Shown in pieces: positions 36,201 through 47,378 of a stretch of 64,000 nucleotides of DNA. Both the position numbers and the translations under genes were made by a program. This DNA is from Tanypteryx hageni (lineage: Eukaryota > Arthropoda > Insecta > Odonata > Petaluridae). The notes under the pieces are model-generated. The model saw only the letters and a list, made by a program, of their open reading frames with translations, was not told where the DNA came from and searched no databases. Each line of letters starts with the position of its first letter. Within the stretch, counting starts at the first letter, position 1. The stretch covers positions 57,871,407-57,935,406 of the forward strand of contig CM054115.1 of assembly GCA_028673005.1 (NCBI GenBank). Direction: 5' to 3'.

Positions 36201-39200
36201 AGAGTGCTTAAAATTGATATCATATGTCAGTGATGATTTCCTCTGATAAAAGCTTGTTTTTATTTCTCCTGAATCATGTTATTTTCCTTGAAACAATAGA
36301 AATTCTTGGATGAAATGGGCAAGCATCCAGATGTATGGTTTGTGACCAACTGGCAAGCAGTGCAATGGATGAGAAACCCTGTTCCCCTGGGACAAGTTGA
36401 ACAATTTGGACCATGGGGTTGTAAAAAGAGAGTGAGTACAAAAATTTGGTGGCATTCTGTACATGAAGGTTTAATTCACCAGCTATTGACATCAGCTTTT
36501 GTCCTTCCATATTATACTGAAGAATGTAAAAGATTTCTTGAAAATTATCTTTATAAATTCAAAATTGATATCCAATATCACATCCTGGGTAAACTACATT
36601 TACAGTTATTAAGAATAAATATAGTAGAGTCTTGATAATCCAAGTCTCGTTAAACCGAGTTCCACTAAATCTGAGGTCTTCCTCAGAAAAAACAAGTTCC
36701 AGCAAAATGTTGTAATCTGAAATTGAAAACTATTTAGATAGAAAGAATGCTTCATTAAAACACCATTATACATGTGTACCTTTAAAAGTTTCTTTTTTGT
36801 TGATTGGATATGATAATAATTATGATAAATAAAATCTTACAATTATTAGCAGAAATAACCCTTCAAAAACATAGGAATGCTCGTATCAATACAAATCCAC
36901 ATTAAAATAAAGAGACTTCTATTACACCACGAACAATGACATTAGTTTGTTTAATCTCGTTGCTATGATGGACACTTGTAATTTGTTCAGATTTGCTTCA
37001 ACAATATAAATACAGAAAAGGAAAGCTAAGGTTATATAGTACAAATAATGTGATAACTGTTGTCAAAATAATGAAATTATAAAAATAAACAACTAAAAAG
37101 AAAATATAATTTAAAAAATAAATAAATATGAAAAATGCCACTAATACTATATATCTAACTTCCCACATGAATTCAAATTAACATTTATCGCAGCGCCAAC
37201 ACGTAGTTCTGGTGGCCAAGGTGACTAAATCATCTTACGCGATGATTATCTCAGGTGAGGTGGTTCAAACCCTGCAAGCAGCTTTGGATTTTTTCAGATT
37301 AGACAGGGTCCAAAACATATATATATATATATAAAAGAATAAGTGCCATACTGGACCAGGAAGGAAAGGGATGCTGTAAAATAGTGATGGGAGACTGGAA
37401 TGCGAGTGTGGGAGAGGGACGAGCCGATGGAGCTGTGGGGCAGTTCAGGCTGGGACAGAGAAACAAAGGGGAGACAGACTTATCGAGTTCTGCAAGGAGA
37501 GGAACATGATAATAACCAACACCTGGTATAAGAATCATAAGAGAAGGCTATATACATAGAAATCGCCAGGTGACATGTACAGGAAACAGACTATATATTG
37601 GTAGAAGGAAGGTATAAGAATGGAGTAAAAAGAGTGTGTGGGCTCCTAGGAGCAGACATAGCAAGTGACCACATGCTGCTAATGGTGGAAATGAAGATCA
37701 AAATGAAAAGTTAGAAAAGCAAAGATGGCTAAGAAATGGAATCTAGAGAAACTGAAAGAAAAGCAGAAAGAGGAAATCGGTTATGATATGGCAAACCAGA
37801 TGAAGAGAGGAAATATACAGAATGAAGGAGTAGAGGAAAAATGGAAGAGAATTAAGAATGGAATAGTAAATGTGGCAGAAAGGGAAATAGGGTACAGGAA
37901 AGGCAAGAGAGCTAAGAAACCCTGGGTAACGGGAAATGATAGCAAAGATGGAGGAGAGAAGGAGATACAAGAATGTAAACACAGAGGAGGGGAGAAGGAA
38001 CTACAGGCGGTTGAACAATGAACTGAGGAGGGAGACGGAAAGGGTGAAGGAAAAATGGCTGGAGGAGGAGTGCAAGGAGATACAAGAGCTCGAGAAGAGG
38101 GGAAGGTACGACCTAGCGTATCAGAAGGTCAGGAGTATTACTTGGGATGGATAGAGATCTGGAGGAGGAGGCTCAAAAGAAATTGAGAGCAAGGATGGTA
38201 AGATACTGAAGGAGGAAAGGGAGGTTATGTGCAGGTAGAAAGAATACATGGAGGAGTTGTATAAGACGAAGGAAAAGCCGGCAGAGCTGGAAATTGAGGA
38301 AGAAGGGGAAGTGGATAGGGAGGAGATGGGGGAGGCAATATTGAGGGAGGAAGTAGTGGCAGCTATGAAGGAAATGAGGGAGGGAAGAGTGGCAGGAGTA
38401 GACGGGATACCTGTAGAACTGTTCAAGTGTTTGCAAGATGAAGGCATTGAAGAGGTGACCAGCTTGTGCAATGCAATATATGAGAGTGGGGAGTGGCCGG
38501 AGGAGGAATGGAAATGATACCACTACCTAAAAAGAATGGGGCAAAGAAGTGCGGGGAGCATAGAACTATTAGTCTGATAGCTCACGCGGCAAAGATAATG
38601 TTGAGAGTGATGAATAGAAGGTTGACGAGGGTAATGGGAGAGAATGTAGCAGAAGAACAATTTGAATTTAGGAAAGGAATGGGTACAAGGGATGCCATAG
38701 GGGTGGTAAGGACGATTGGAGAAAGGTATTTAGAACGGGACAAGGGTATCAGTCTGTGCTTTGTGGACTTGGAGAAAGCTTTCGATAGTGTGAGGTGGGA
38801 AAGAATGGTGGAGATATTGAGGGAGAAGAAAGTAGATTGGAGAGACAGAAGGTTGATAAGGAATCTATACATGAGACAGGAGGCGACCATGAGGATAGGG
38901 GAAAGCAGAACGGAGTGGTTCGAGATTGGGAGAGGAGATAGACAGGGCTGCTGTTTGTCACCAACCCCGTTTAACATCTATTCTGAAGAAATGGTAAATG
39001 AGGGTTGGGAGACGAGCACAGGAGTAAGCGTTGGAGGAAGAATTACATCGTTAATTAGGTTTGCTGACGACATGATACTGTTTGCTGAGAGAACGGAAGA
39101 CTTGAGGCAGATGCTACAGACTCTGGTGAGCATGGAAGACAGATATGACTTGAGAATAAATGGAAATAAAACGAAAGTAATGAGAATAGGGGGCGAGGAA

Positions 39201-39803
39201 AGTATGGAGGTGCAGGTGAGGGGGGAGAGGATAGAGCAGGTGGAACAGTACAGGTATCTTGGTACGTTGTTGACAGAGGACTGGAAATGTGAGAAGGAAA
39301 TTAAGATGAGAATAGGTTTGGCAAAGGAAGCGTTCAATAGAAAAAGGAAGCTATTTAACAGCAAGATGGATTTGGGATTGAGGAAGAGATTGGTAAAGTG
39401 TTGTTTGGAGTGTGATGCTATATGGGTCGGAGACATGGACATTGAAGAAGAGAGACAGGGAGAGGGTGGAGGCATTTGAAATGTGGGTGTGGAGGAGGAT
39501 GCTGAAGGTTAAATGGACTGACAGGGTTACAAATGTGGAAGTGCTAAGAAGAGTAGAAGAGGAAAGGAGTTTGATGGACACGATAGTGACTAGGAGAAAG
39601 AAATGGATAGGACATGTTTTGAGAAGAGAGGGATTACTGAAGGATGTTATCAAAGGAACGGTGGAGGGAAGAAAGAAAAGAGGAAGAAGAAGAATTAAAA
39701 TGTTGGATATTCTGAGGGAGGAGGGTATGGGGAGATGAAGAGAAGGGCACAGAATAGAAAAAGGTGGAGGAGGAGCACCTGAACCTGCAGATATGCAGAA
39801 CAC

Positions 39804-39890
<87 letters not shown>

Positions 39891-42800
39891 AGCGAAGTTA
39901 ATATAAAAGTTGGTAAAAAAAGTTCCATCATCACAGTGAAAAAAGGTTTATGGCAAAGAAACTAAAGACTGTCGATGATTTTTTATCTTAAAATTATGCA
40001 CTCGCAAGTCAAGCATGGCTCGATATTGCTAGCATACACAGCAACTCGTAAGTCGAGTGTGACTTGACATGTATTCCGAAGGAAGCTTAGGGGATTTTTT
40101 TCATTATTTGTTTACTCTTGACTGCTCAGGACACCCTCCTAAGAGTGTCTGCAACTCATCAAGAGTGAACAGACTTCTTCTTCATAGTTATTTCATATCT
40201 GGATTTAAGGAGATAAATCCTAGGCCTCTCAGTTCCACCTGTTCAAGCTGAAACCCGCCTACTCTAGCCAAAGTCCAGATGCGTAAACAAATATAAACCA
40301 CTCAAAATGCATTCAAAGCTATAGTGAGTGGATGATTCACAGGATATCTTGTCATTTTATCTCTCGAGGAATATACAAACATAGGGAACATGTTTCTCAG
40401 TTGCAGATAATTTTTCAGTTGTGTCTTTCATGGTGTAGCCATGAAAAAATTCTCCTAAGTTATCGAGCATGATCTGCAAAGCGGCGACATCGAATTTTAC
40501 TTTGATAGGGTGGAGTTACATCAAAGTGATACTGAAAATAGTGACTTTTCTGATCACATGTAAATGAATCTTTCCGAACTGATCGCTGGCCCATGTGGGA
40601 TTTTCGGGCTGGTGCTACAGAGCTGAGGGGAAAACCATCATCGGCTAATCAGGAGCAGTGGTTAAATGGGACTTTACATATTCTCATGTCTTACCCAACA
40701 CTAAAGCACAAAAACTGTGCAGTTTTTTCGCGAAAGAGCATGCCTGGAGGAAGAGCAACAATTTATTTTTGTGAAATATATGAACGAAAACTGGGTCTAC
40801 CTGTGGCCCGAGTGTTTTAAAAATATCATACCATAAAAAACTATAGAGATTAATATAAAGGCCTGGTTGTATTAATTAAATTGTAAAAAACTGTAAATAA
40901 ATGTTTAAATGCAAAAAAAGTGCAGCTATTTTTCAGATTTCAAACCATGGTGTATTTAAAAATGAAATCCAAGTGGACTACCAAAACAAGGGGGAAAAAT
41001 CAGAGTGCTAGAGGTTAATATAGGTATATACTTCTGTTTTATCATTATTATTTGGTATTTCCTAATGACGATTAAATTTGTTTTTAATATTAAAAATGTT
41101 TTAATGCATTTTTTACTTTTTAACACTTTCACATTTTATCATTCCGTATAATCCGAGTTGAGTCTGATCCTGCTCACCCAGTGGCGGCTCGTAGCTAAAA
41201 TTAGTGGGGGTGCTGCTCCAGAAAATTTTTAGCCTTTGTTTTAAAATTGTGTAAAAGGAAAAAAACATGTATAAAAAGAAAATTTATTCAGGAACTTGAT
41301 AAAATCTTTAAAAAAAACCAAACATTTTTTACTTACTTTAACTTAAATTGTTACAGTTCAAGCTTGATCTATTCATTTAAAAATGAAATCCATTCTTCTT
41401 GTTTTAATTTGCGCAAAAACAATTGAGGAAATTTTTCTCCATTGAAAGTACTGCAAGCGCATTTAGTCTTTCCGAATTCATAGTGCTTCTTAAAAAAGTT
41501 TTTATTCTTTTAAATGTTGAAAAGCAGCGCTCTGCCTCTGATGTAGTCATGGGAATTGTCAAGAGGATTTTTATCAGTTTCGTAATTTCACTAAAAACAT
41601 CATCTAGATTATTTTCCAAGATAAATTTCAGCAGCTCAATTAATTTGCAATATCCATGAATATCAGTCCTACAATAGAATACTTTTAATTCAGTTTCAAG
41701 CTTTTCTTTGTCAATCATGGGATAAGCTTCAGTGGTCAGTACTATCTCTTTTGTGGGATGTTCATTCTTAAATCTAGTGAAGCATTTCTTGTTGAACAAT
41801 TTAGCAGCTACTAAGTGTTTAGTGGAAGAATATCTGTCCATTATATCAACACATATATAGTCACACACTTCCTTAGCTTCTGCCATGAGTGTCTTTGAAG
41901 GATTCTCACAGTACTTTGAGTTTCTCAATTCTAAAATAGCAGTTTTGAAATTTGTTATATATTCATTAACTTTCTTCTTCTTCATCTAAAGGCTAAGCCT
42001 TGTCGCTGCAACCATGAACTCCTGTCATTCTAAGACCTTCCATGGTTGCTACCCTCGGGATATCCAATTGGATCTTTAATGGAGTGGTTTCCTGTTGCCT
42101 TCTCCATCCTATGCCGTTGACTATCGAAATAGTTCCTCCGCCTTTAGGGGCAGTTTCCCACCCCAAGGGCAAGAGGGTGCCCTACCCCCCCACCTTCTCA
42201 TCCACCCCCCAAATAGGCTGTTGACATTTGGTAGAGGGGGGACTCCTTATCCCGGGAGTCACTCGGACGCCAGAGCCTCGTCTGCGAAGCAGGGTGCATC
42301 ACGTGCAGGTGAGGTTGACATTTGAGTGGGAGAGGCTATATAATCGCATCCCACCCCAAAACACACACACACACTTTAAACACACTAATTTCTCGAGATT
42401 ACATTTGGTTGTAAATTATTTCAACATGAGGCATAATCTGATGAAAAAGCTCTAACCAAAACTTGAAATTATCATCATTCAGGTATTTTAAAATTCCTGT
42501 TGCTTCTGCAATGGTCTGGTCTGCATTTGATGTTGATTGAATTTCAGTAAGGCAGTTTTTTAAAGGTTGCAAATTTTCATGAACTCTGTTTATGGTCCGT
42601 ATGTTGAAATTCCACCTTGTAGAGGATGGATGTGGAATGCTGACGTCCATATGTTTCTTGAGAATGGACACACGTTGTGGTGATCTTGAGAAGAATGTTG
42701 GAATAGCCAGAATGTTAGAGAAAAATATTCTTGCGCTTCGTGTAATACTTGCTGCATTTCTCATTATTAAATTAAGTTGATGTGCATAACAGTGAATGAA

Positions 42801-44626
42801 ATGTGCATTACTATAAACTGCTTTTATTTTTGCTTGAACTCCTGCTTTTTTGCCTTTCATGACATTTGCACCATCAAATGTCTGAGCTATCAGTTTTTGT
42901 CCATTTCCTTGAAGGATTATGTCCAATTGTTCTAAAATACGTTTTGATATGCCATCTGCAGTTTGATTTTCTGGAATAAAGAATCCCCAAAAATGCTCAA
43001 ATATTTCTTCATTCAATACGTACCGTAGAACAAGGACCATTTGAGTGTGTTCCGAAACATCTGTTGTCATCAGCCATGACAGCTACAAAGGAAGCTTTTC
43101 TAATTTCTGTCCTTATCTCCTCATGGTATATTTATAGCAGGCAGTCAAGTATCTCATTCTGATTGGTCTTAGAAACACCTTTGAAGACTGCACTGGTTTC
43201 TAAGTGATTCTTCAAATCTGAATCTAATTTAGATGCAAAATTTACTAATCCTCTAAATACCCATGGATTTACTGAATCGTCTTTTTCATCATGTCCATGT
43301 AAGGGAGTTTCAAAGTTTCCACAAAAGTAAATGCAGTCTATTATTTTGGACAAAATTTCACGGTTCTTTTTAACTTTTATATTATGCTCATTGATTGAAA
43401 GTCTGTATGCCTCACTAAGTTTCTCCTTAATACTTACGGTTCCTAAAAGTGACAGTGAAACAACATTATCAACGTGCTTCTTTGACTTCTCATGCTTTTC
43501 AGTTTTTTCTTTCATTTTGTTTATGTTTCTAAAACCATCTTTTGTCCACGGTACATCACCTCCAAACAGCAAACACGGGAAGCAAAACAGTGCATTTTTT
43601 ACTTCACAGCCGCAAAGCCAACTTTTCCGTTGGTACCATTCAGAATTAAAGCTACGAATATATTTCTTGTTGTTGCTTTTGCCTGGCTGAGATATTAGAA
43701 TATCAGGTGTTGAACGACCTCTTTTCTTAACTGTAACTTTCTCATGGAGAGATAGCTGTGAAAACTTAAGCTGTTGAAGTTCACTTACAGTCACAGAACT
43801 TATTTATTGGGGATGCAAGGCCATGGTTAAAGTTTTCTGTTAAATAAAAGAACCGAAAAAAATGAATCAAATAGAATAGCTGGAAGCAGAATAATAATCT
43901 AATTCTACACTCTTCTACACTTTATCACATTCAAGAATATGGTACACGGTTTTTAAGCACAACACACGCTGAGTAAAAAAAAACTTCCTTCCACCATCAC
44001 GAGCAACAGTGCTCTCTACCTGGCAGTCCCGCCTTCCTCCCCACCCCCCCTCCTATGTGCGCATGCGCACAGCAGTCAAACACCACGTCGCTGGCACTGT
44101 GAAGCGCACAGTTCCATACAAAGATTTTTGTATCTTTTTCATAAACTGGGGGATGGCTACTGAAGTACTGACATTAAGCTTAAGGAATATATATTGTACT
44201 ACAAAAATAAAGAAAGAATTAAAGAAAAAAGGACTCATTATATTAAATGTTATCGATAATATCAAGTGGAAATAGGGGGTGCTGCAGTTCCGCAGTGCCT
44301 ATACACGAGCCGCCACTGCGCTCACCTCTGATTATTGAGACTCTACTGTATAAAGGTTGTAAACAAAGATTGCTTTCATTTTTATCCTCCAATAAATGCT
44401 ACTTTTATCCATTAAATTTGCCAGAATGTTAAATATATTGTTGACAATTAAGGCTATTCCACATTTTCTTTCACAGGAATTCTCACCTCTTGAAATGGCA
44501 TGTAACCTGCCAAAAACTTGCCGTCTTCAGAGCAGAGATTTAGGAGGAGATAGATACCTTTATACTTGCACTGGTTGTCCTCAAGTGTATCCATGGCTTC
44601 AAAATGAATTTGGGGTTAATATCTGA
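27272..44626 (+). CDS. Chitin deacetylase-like protein (CBM14-LDLa-NodB), complete, 11 exons, 593 aa
   Basis: A secreted enzyme that removes acetyl groups from chitin in cuticle or tracheal matrix. Coding exons: 27272-27338, 28204-28446, 28620-28724, 28958-29104, 29311-29426, 32820-33112, 33430-33551, 34454-34689, 35990-36160, 36300-36431, 44477-44626. All junctions are GT/AG and all phases agree, giving one open frame with a TGA stop. Residues 1-21 are a signal peptide. A polar Asn/Tyr/Arg linker is followed by a chitin-binding CBM14 domain (Cys73 to about 134), an LDLa module (Cys152-Cys187) and the NodB/CE4 catalytic domain from 227. CE4 motifs: TFDDA with Asp236/Asp237, HSITH (His321, His325) and LYFHSTW with His486. 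The usual RxPY motif is RVPF at 367-370. The C-terminal tail is Cys-rich (CRLQSRDL...CTGCPQVYPW). This architecture belongs to insect CDA groups I/II (serpentine/vermiform/CDA3); I cannot choose the paralogue. Introns 5 and 10 are swollen by transposons. Confidence 0.93.
29697..32376 (-). mobile_element. Tigger/pogo-like DNA transposon
   Basis: Lies in intron 5 of the deacetylase gene, transposase antisense to the host. The left end (29700) is CAGTGAAACCTGTGAAAGGC and the right end, reverse-complemented, is TAGTAAAGCCTGCAAGAGGC. Sub-terminal units resembling CTGCCTTTCGCAGGTTT recur near both ends. The segment between about 31620 and 32170 is unrelated to known Tigger coding sequence and may be a secondary insertion of unknown type. 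Confidence 0.82.
30042..31500 (-). pseudogene. Tigger (pogo/jerky-type DDE) transposase
   Basis: A DDE_1-type transposase on the minus strand. The main intact frame (31283-30318) runs from ERFSAARAKKFLFLAQFCNK through the CENPB-type helix-turn-helix remnant (SNGWLQSFWKRHNITFNVSC). The catalytic SADETALFFRALPNKTLQ follows, then the second Asp in NILLFLDNATCHP, then the third region LVFLPPYTTSVLQPLHNGII, where Asp is replaced by His in LQPLHNG (normally LQPLDQG). The N-terminal DNA-binding part (31500-31284) is frameshifted. The C-terminal tail continues in another frame (30314-30042), ending KKHNN. The lost catalytic residue and frameshifts make it inactive, though the core frame is unusually well kept. 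Confidence 0.88.
32448..32631. mobile_element. Small Tc/mariner- or Tigger-type MITE
   Basis: The left end is CAGTTGAATTTAGTTATAAC and the right, reverse-complemented, is CAGTGGGATTCAGTTATAAC. About 184 bases long, non-coding, preceded by TA. It lies in intron 5 of the deacetylase gene just before exon 6. Confidence 0.6.
35174..35754. mobile_element. TTAA-flanked MITE (piggyBac-like), 581 bp
   Basis: The left end is TTAACCCTAGAGTGGTAATG and the right, reverse-complemented, is TTAACCCTAGAATGGCAATG. Both have intact TTAA flanks. It is non-coding and sits in intron 8 of the deacetylase gene. Confidence 0.78.
37189..37310 (+). mobile_element. tRNA-like (Leu-like) SINE remnant
   Basis: TGGTGGCCAAGGTGACTAAA resembles a tRNA-Leu-type A-box and GGTGGTTCAAACCC resembles a B-box, 51 bases apart. 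It is short and degenerate, and lies immediately before the (TA)n tract and LINE at 37316. Confidence 0.5.
37316..39805 (+). mobile_element. RTE-like non-LTR retrotransposon, 5'-truncated
   Basis: An APE-type LINE missing the start of its endonuclease. The endonuclease remnant at about 37340-37710 includes KIVMGDWNASVGEG and ASDHMLLMVEMK. The linker begins KKWNLEKLKEKQKEEI at 37734. Reverse transcriptase blocks at 38493-39470 include FVDLEKAFDSVRWERMVEIL, GDRQGCCLSPTPFNIY and LIRFADDMILFAERTEDL. The C-terminal part at 39412-39738 has LYGSETWTLKKRDRERVEAF and KKWIGHVLRREGLLKDVIKG. Several frameshifts break the frame. The element is bounded by TA repeats, 37316-37335 on the left and 39806-39886 on the right. 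It lies in deacetylase intron 10, sense to the host gene. Confidence 0.85.
38493..39738 (+). pseudogene. RTE-like reverse transcriptase, frameshifted
   Basis: The reverse transcriptase would copy the element's RNA into the genome. One frame covers 38493-39479, including the FADD catalytic box at about 39058-39069 and the upstream RGDRQGC block. It is frameshifted near 39415 into the frame that carries SETWTLKKRD and WIGHVLRR (to 39738). The preceding finger region (38248-38517) is in yet another frame, AAMKEMREGRVAGVDGIPVE. Compared with the related copy at 52358-54283 this one is more decayed. Confidence 0.83.
39806..39886. repeat. (TA)n microsatellite
   Basis: About 80 bases of almost pure TA repeat at the 3' end of the LINE. 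It may be the LINE tail itself or an expanded target. Confidence 0.9.
39890..41178. other. Transposon-derived sequence incl. piggyBac C-terminus
   Basis: Between the TA repeat and the hAT. The piece 40593-40840 (+) reads FRAGATELRGKPSS and CAVFSRKSMPGGRATIYFC, followed by KLGLPVARVF. That is the zinc-ribbon-like C-terminus of a PGBD4-type piggyBac transposase, with a degenerate cysteine pattern. The rest (39890-40590 and 40841-41178) has stops in all frames and is probably further piggyBac and Tigger debris. Confidence 0.6.
41404..43794 (-). pseudogene. hAT transposase, ZMYM1/TTF-finger type, interrupted
   Basis: Read on the minus strand. The 43794-43132 block has a TTF-type zinc finger (WLCGCEVKNALFCFPCLLFG) and conserved KKHVDNVV. 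A stop and a frameshift follow near 43130-43070, where ASFVAVMADD carries the first catalytic Asp. The 43070-42399 block has TTDVSEHTQMVLVLRYV, TFDGANVMKGKKAGVQ with the second Asp, and CYAHQLNLIMRNAA. The frame is then broken by an insertion at about 41975-42375. It resumes at 41985-41404 with the dimerization region MTTSEAERCFSTFKRIKTFL and ERLNALAVLSMEK. All hAT landmarks survive, but the enzyme cannot be made. Confidence 0.9.
41975..42375 (-). mobile_element. SINE-like insertion with LINE 5'UTR-type segment
   Basis: A foreign 0.4-kb segment within the hAT transposase gene. Read on the minus strand it starts near a (TG)n/(CA)n run (42362-42374), is GC-rich, and contains GAAGGCAACAGGAAACCACT. 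That phrase resembles the GGGGAAACTACC phrase in the 5' region of the RTE-like element at 51268-51282. It ends GGCTTAGCCTTTAGATGAAG before a GAA repeat. A plausible reading is a short RTE-mobilised non-autonomous element. No coding capacity. Confidence 0.45.
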
Positions 44627-45504
44627 GCTCAATGATACTTAAAGATATTACAGATTTTATTAAGATGAAGGACCTAACTAAAAAATTTAGCCTTCAAATT
44701 TATTAAGTTTTTACATTTTGTTTTATATTTAGGTAGGGTTGTCTCAGGTATAAATTGTGAAAATAGTCAACATGACAATTCAGTTGTAAGAAAGCTACTT
44801 GATGTGTTCACAAAGGATCTTATTGCAGTTTTTGTTCTATTTAACTGTTGTTATTTTGTCAGGTAATTTATTAATTTTATGACTGATACAAAATACCTTA
44901 ATTTATTTCATTTACTTTTCTATTCAATGTTTAAGTTAACATTTTATGGATAATACTGTATTATTTCTTCAATATTAAGTTTAAGAATTCCACAAGAATT
45001 ATTTCAAGCAAATAATGAATTCTTTTTCTTATAATCTACATATTATGAGAGAATATTCATCTGTACAACTTTTTGCAGCAAAAGATCTGCATGTTTTCCA
45101 CCAAAATAAGCTTGAAAAAAAAAAACAAAATATTTTGCATCCTTAAATGTAATAAACAATTCTTACTTTTTATAAATTTAGCAAAACAATCATCAGTAGT
45201 TTTTGCTATGTAAGTTACTAAACAATATAAGTAGAATATTTGAACTTCTTGAAAATGTGTTCCAGTCTGTATAATAGTGTTTAAATTTAATTCGATAACT
45301 TGAACAGTTTTGTTTTCCCTGGAACTTGTATTCATTGGGCTCCAACAGTATATATGTTCCATAGAAAGTCTGATCAAAGTTATCATTTATAACAATAAAA
45401 GCATAAAAAATGTTCAGTGAATTAACAATTTTTTATTTTCTATAATCATGCCAACTAATTCATCTTTTATGGTTTGACAAGAACATGTTAGTTTTATTGT
45501 GAGG
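44627..45504 (+). other. 3' region of the deacetylase gene
   Basis: AT-rich sequence after the stop codon. A canonical AATAAA occurs at 45394-45399, about 770 bases after the stop, and I saw no nearer one. It is therefore the best polyadenylation candidate, but the true 3' end is uncertain. Confidence 0.4.
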
Positions 45505-47040
45505 ATAATAATAATAATAAATTTATTGATCCAAAGTCAATATTTACAATTGAATGAGACAAGTCATAGCATCAAAGTCATAATCTCAAAAGTGAATTAA
45601 TTGAAATTGTCTGCAAAATACAGAATAGTACATTTTGGATTTTAACAAATCTTTAACTCTTTTTTTAAATACAGTACTTGATGGAACCATTTTCAATGCA
45701 TTAGGCAATTTGTTGTATATCTGCAAACCCATTTCCTTTGGCCCCAGACTAGTTGTTTTGTAATAAACATGATATAGATGCAAATCGTTATGTCTCCTAG
45801 TATTATGATCATGAAAGTTTGAATTTTTACTAAACAAATTGAGATTATCCTTGATGTGAAATAGTAAAGAAAATATGTAAATACATGGAAGAGGAAGGAT
45901 ACCTAATTCTCTGAAGATTGGTCGACTTGGAGAGCAATAAGATTTTTAAGCTATAATGCAGACTGCTCTCTTTTGTTTAAATAATTTTACAGCTTGAGAG
46001 GAACTACCCCAGAATACAACACTATATGTATACAATGTGAGTCTAAAATTCACCATAATAAAACATCATTACTGACTGTAGTCCTCAGATATCTTAAAAT
46101 AAAACAAATAGAGAATAATTTGCGATAACTGATGACTTTTCCAGTTAACACCCAAGTCCATAATGATGCCCAAAAATTTTGTTTTGCAAACCTGTTCAAT
46201 TGACCTTTTATTCATTTTCAGAGGCAGATTTTTTAATGGGTTCTTACACGAGAAATAGACCATTTGAGATTTGTTAGTGTTAAGATGCAAATAGTTGTCA
46301 CACCATGCGCTTAATTGTTATATAGTAGAGCTACTACTATGAATCAAATCTTCATGTGATGGTGCAGAAAGTAAAACATCGTGTCATCAGCATACAATAA
46401 AATTTCTGCACTATCTTTAAGGTTGAGATTAGTTGGTAGGTCATTTATATATAATAAGAACAGGTCAGAGCCCAAAGGTGATCCCTGTGGAACACCTATA
46501 ATTGCTGTTATGCTAGATGAAAAAAATTTTACCCCATCAACATTAATAACCACAGTTTGGGTTCTATTTGTTAAATGGGATTTGATCCAATCTTAGGCAT
46601 CACCCCTTGCCTGTTTAATTTATAAAATAAAAGCGAATGATTTACACAATCAAATACTTGGCTGAAATAAAAAATAGACCAAGGATCTCTCTTTTGTTAT
46701 CAAGAGACGTGAGTATATAATTAGTTGCATGGTAGACTGCTGATTTAGTGGATGTGTTCTCTGAAACCATGTTGACAATTTGAGAGAAGCTTGTTTTCCT
46801 TAATGTACGACATCAATCATGTATAAAAGATTTTTTTTAAATTTTAGTGAATTGATGTAAGATTGCAACTGCCCTATAGTTATTACAGGATAAAATAATA
46901 AAATAAATCTAGGCACTTCTTTTTCTTTAAGCATGTGCTTAAGAAGTAATATGTCATTTTAAAATGAATTTCAGGCATAACAAACTATGAACCAAAGCTT
47001 GCCTAAAAAGCATTTCATTAATTCCATTTAATGTAGATGG
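45505..47040 (-). mobile_element. Jockey-like LINE A, 3' half, decayed
   Basis: Read on the minus strand. Reverse-transcriptase blocks are SENTSTKSAVYHATNYIL (about 46750), VFDCVNHSLLFYKL, IIGVPQGSPLGSDLFLLYIN (46553 onward), LLYADDTMFYF, KTKFLGIIMDLGVNWKSH, and the end block HDHNTRRHNDLHLYHVYYKT. These run in broken frames down to 45586. The 3' end has a (TTA)n-like tail, seen as ATAATAATAATAAT at 45506-45520. Frames are disrupted by several stops. Confidence 0.82.
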
Positions 47041-47378
47041 ACATATAGTTCTTTGCAAGTTTCTTAGGTTTAATTAAAGCTGATGACACTCATGTATATA
47101 CATTTCAGTGAAATATTTACTTCTGATTAGATGACAGCATCCTCTATGAATATACATCGTAATGGAAATATGAAAAATTCCATAAAATTCAGCAATGAAT
47201 TAGGCGTTTTCTTTAAACAATATGCAATTAAACGATTTTTGTCCGTAAACATTCAGATACGTACACACTGATAATGTATGTACAACTGAGCTAAAAGAAT
47301 TTCATATAAAAGAATAAATTTGTCTTTCCAAAATTATTTAATACATTAATTACAAATTTTTGTACAACATAAATACAA
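47041..47378. other. Intergenic; 3' flank of mRpL23
   Basis: AT-rich. On the minus strand an ATTAAA hexamer (47342-47337), 37 bases past the mRpL23 stop, could serve as a polyadenylation signal. Nothing else was recognised. Confidence 0.4.

Larger units (their letters stand above)
41179..44318 (-). mobile_element. hAT transposon (ZMYM1-like), complete ends and target duplication
   Basis: The left end is CAGTGGCGGCTCGTAGCT and the right, reverse-complemented, is CAGTGGCGGCTCGTGTAT. The octamers outside, TGCTCACC and CGCTCACC, match at 7 of 8 positions. The element is 3.14 kb, including a foreign insertion of about 0.4 kb. Its transposase is on the minus strand, antisense to the deacetylase gene. 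Confidence 0.92.
36623..44348. mobile_element. Tigger-like element, exploded by nested insertions
   Basis: The left terminus near 36623 (AGTAGAGTCTTGATAATCC) and the right terminus at 44348 (reverse complement CAGTAGAGTCTCAATAATC, followed by TA) match as inverted ends. Removing the hAT at 41179-44318 joins ...GATCCTGCTCACC to TCTGATTATTGAGACTC, which restores the right-hand sub-terminal sequence. An RTE-like LINE, a tRNA-like repeat and a piggyBac fragment account for most of the rest. The whole nest fills intron 10 of the deacetylase gene. Confidence 0.65.

Noticed and set aside
36306..36635. Open frame continuing past the exon 10 donor of the deacetylase gene
   Set aside because: The family alignment ends at the GTGAGT donor at 36432 and resumes exactly in phase at 44477; the extension is intron read-through.
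38121..39803. Long minus-strand open frames (up to 165 codons) opposite the LINE
   Set aside because: They are the antisense of purine-rich LINE coding sequence, giving Ser/Leu/Pro-rich translations without domain features.
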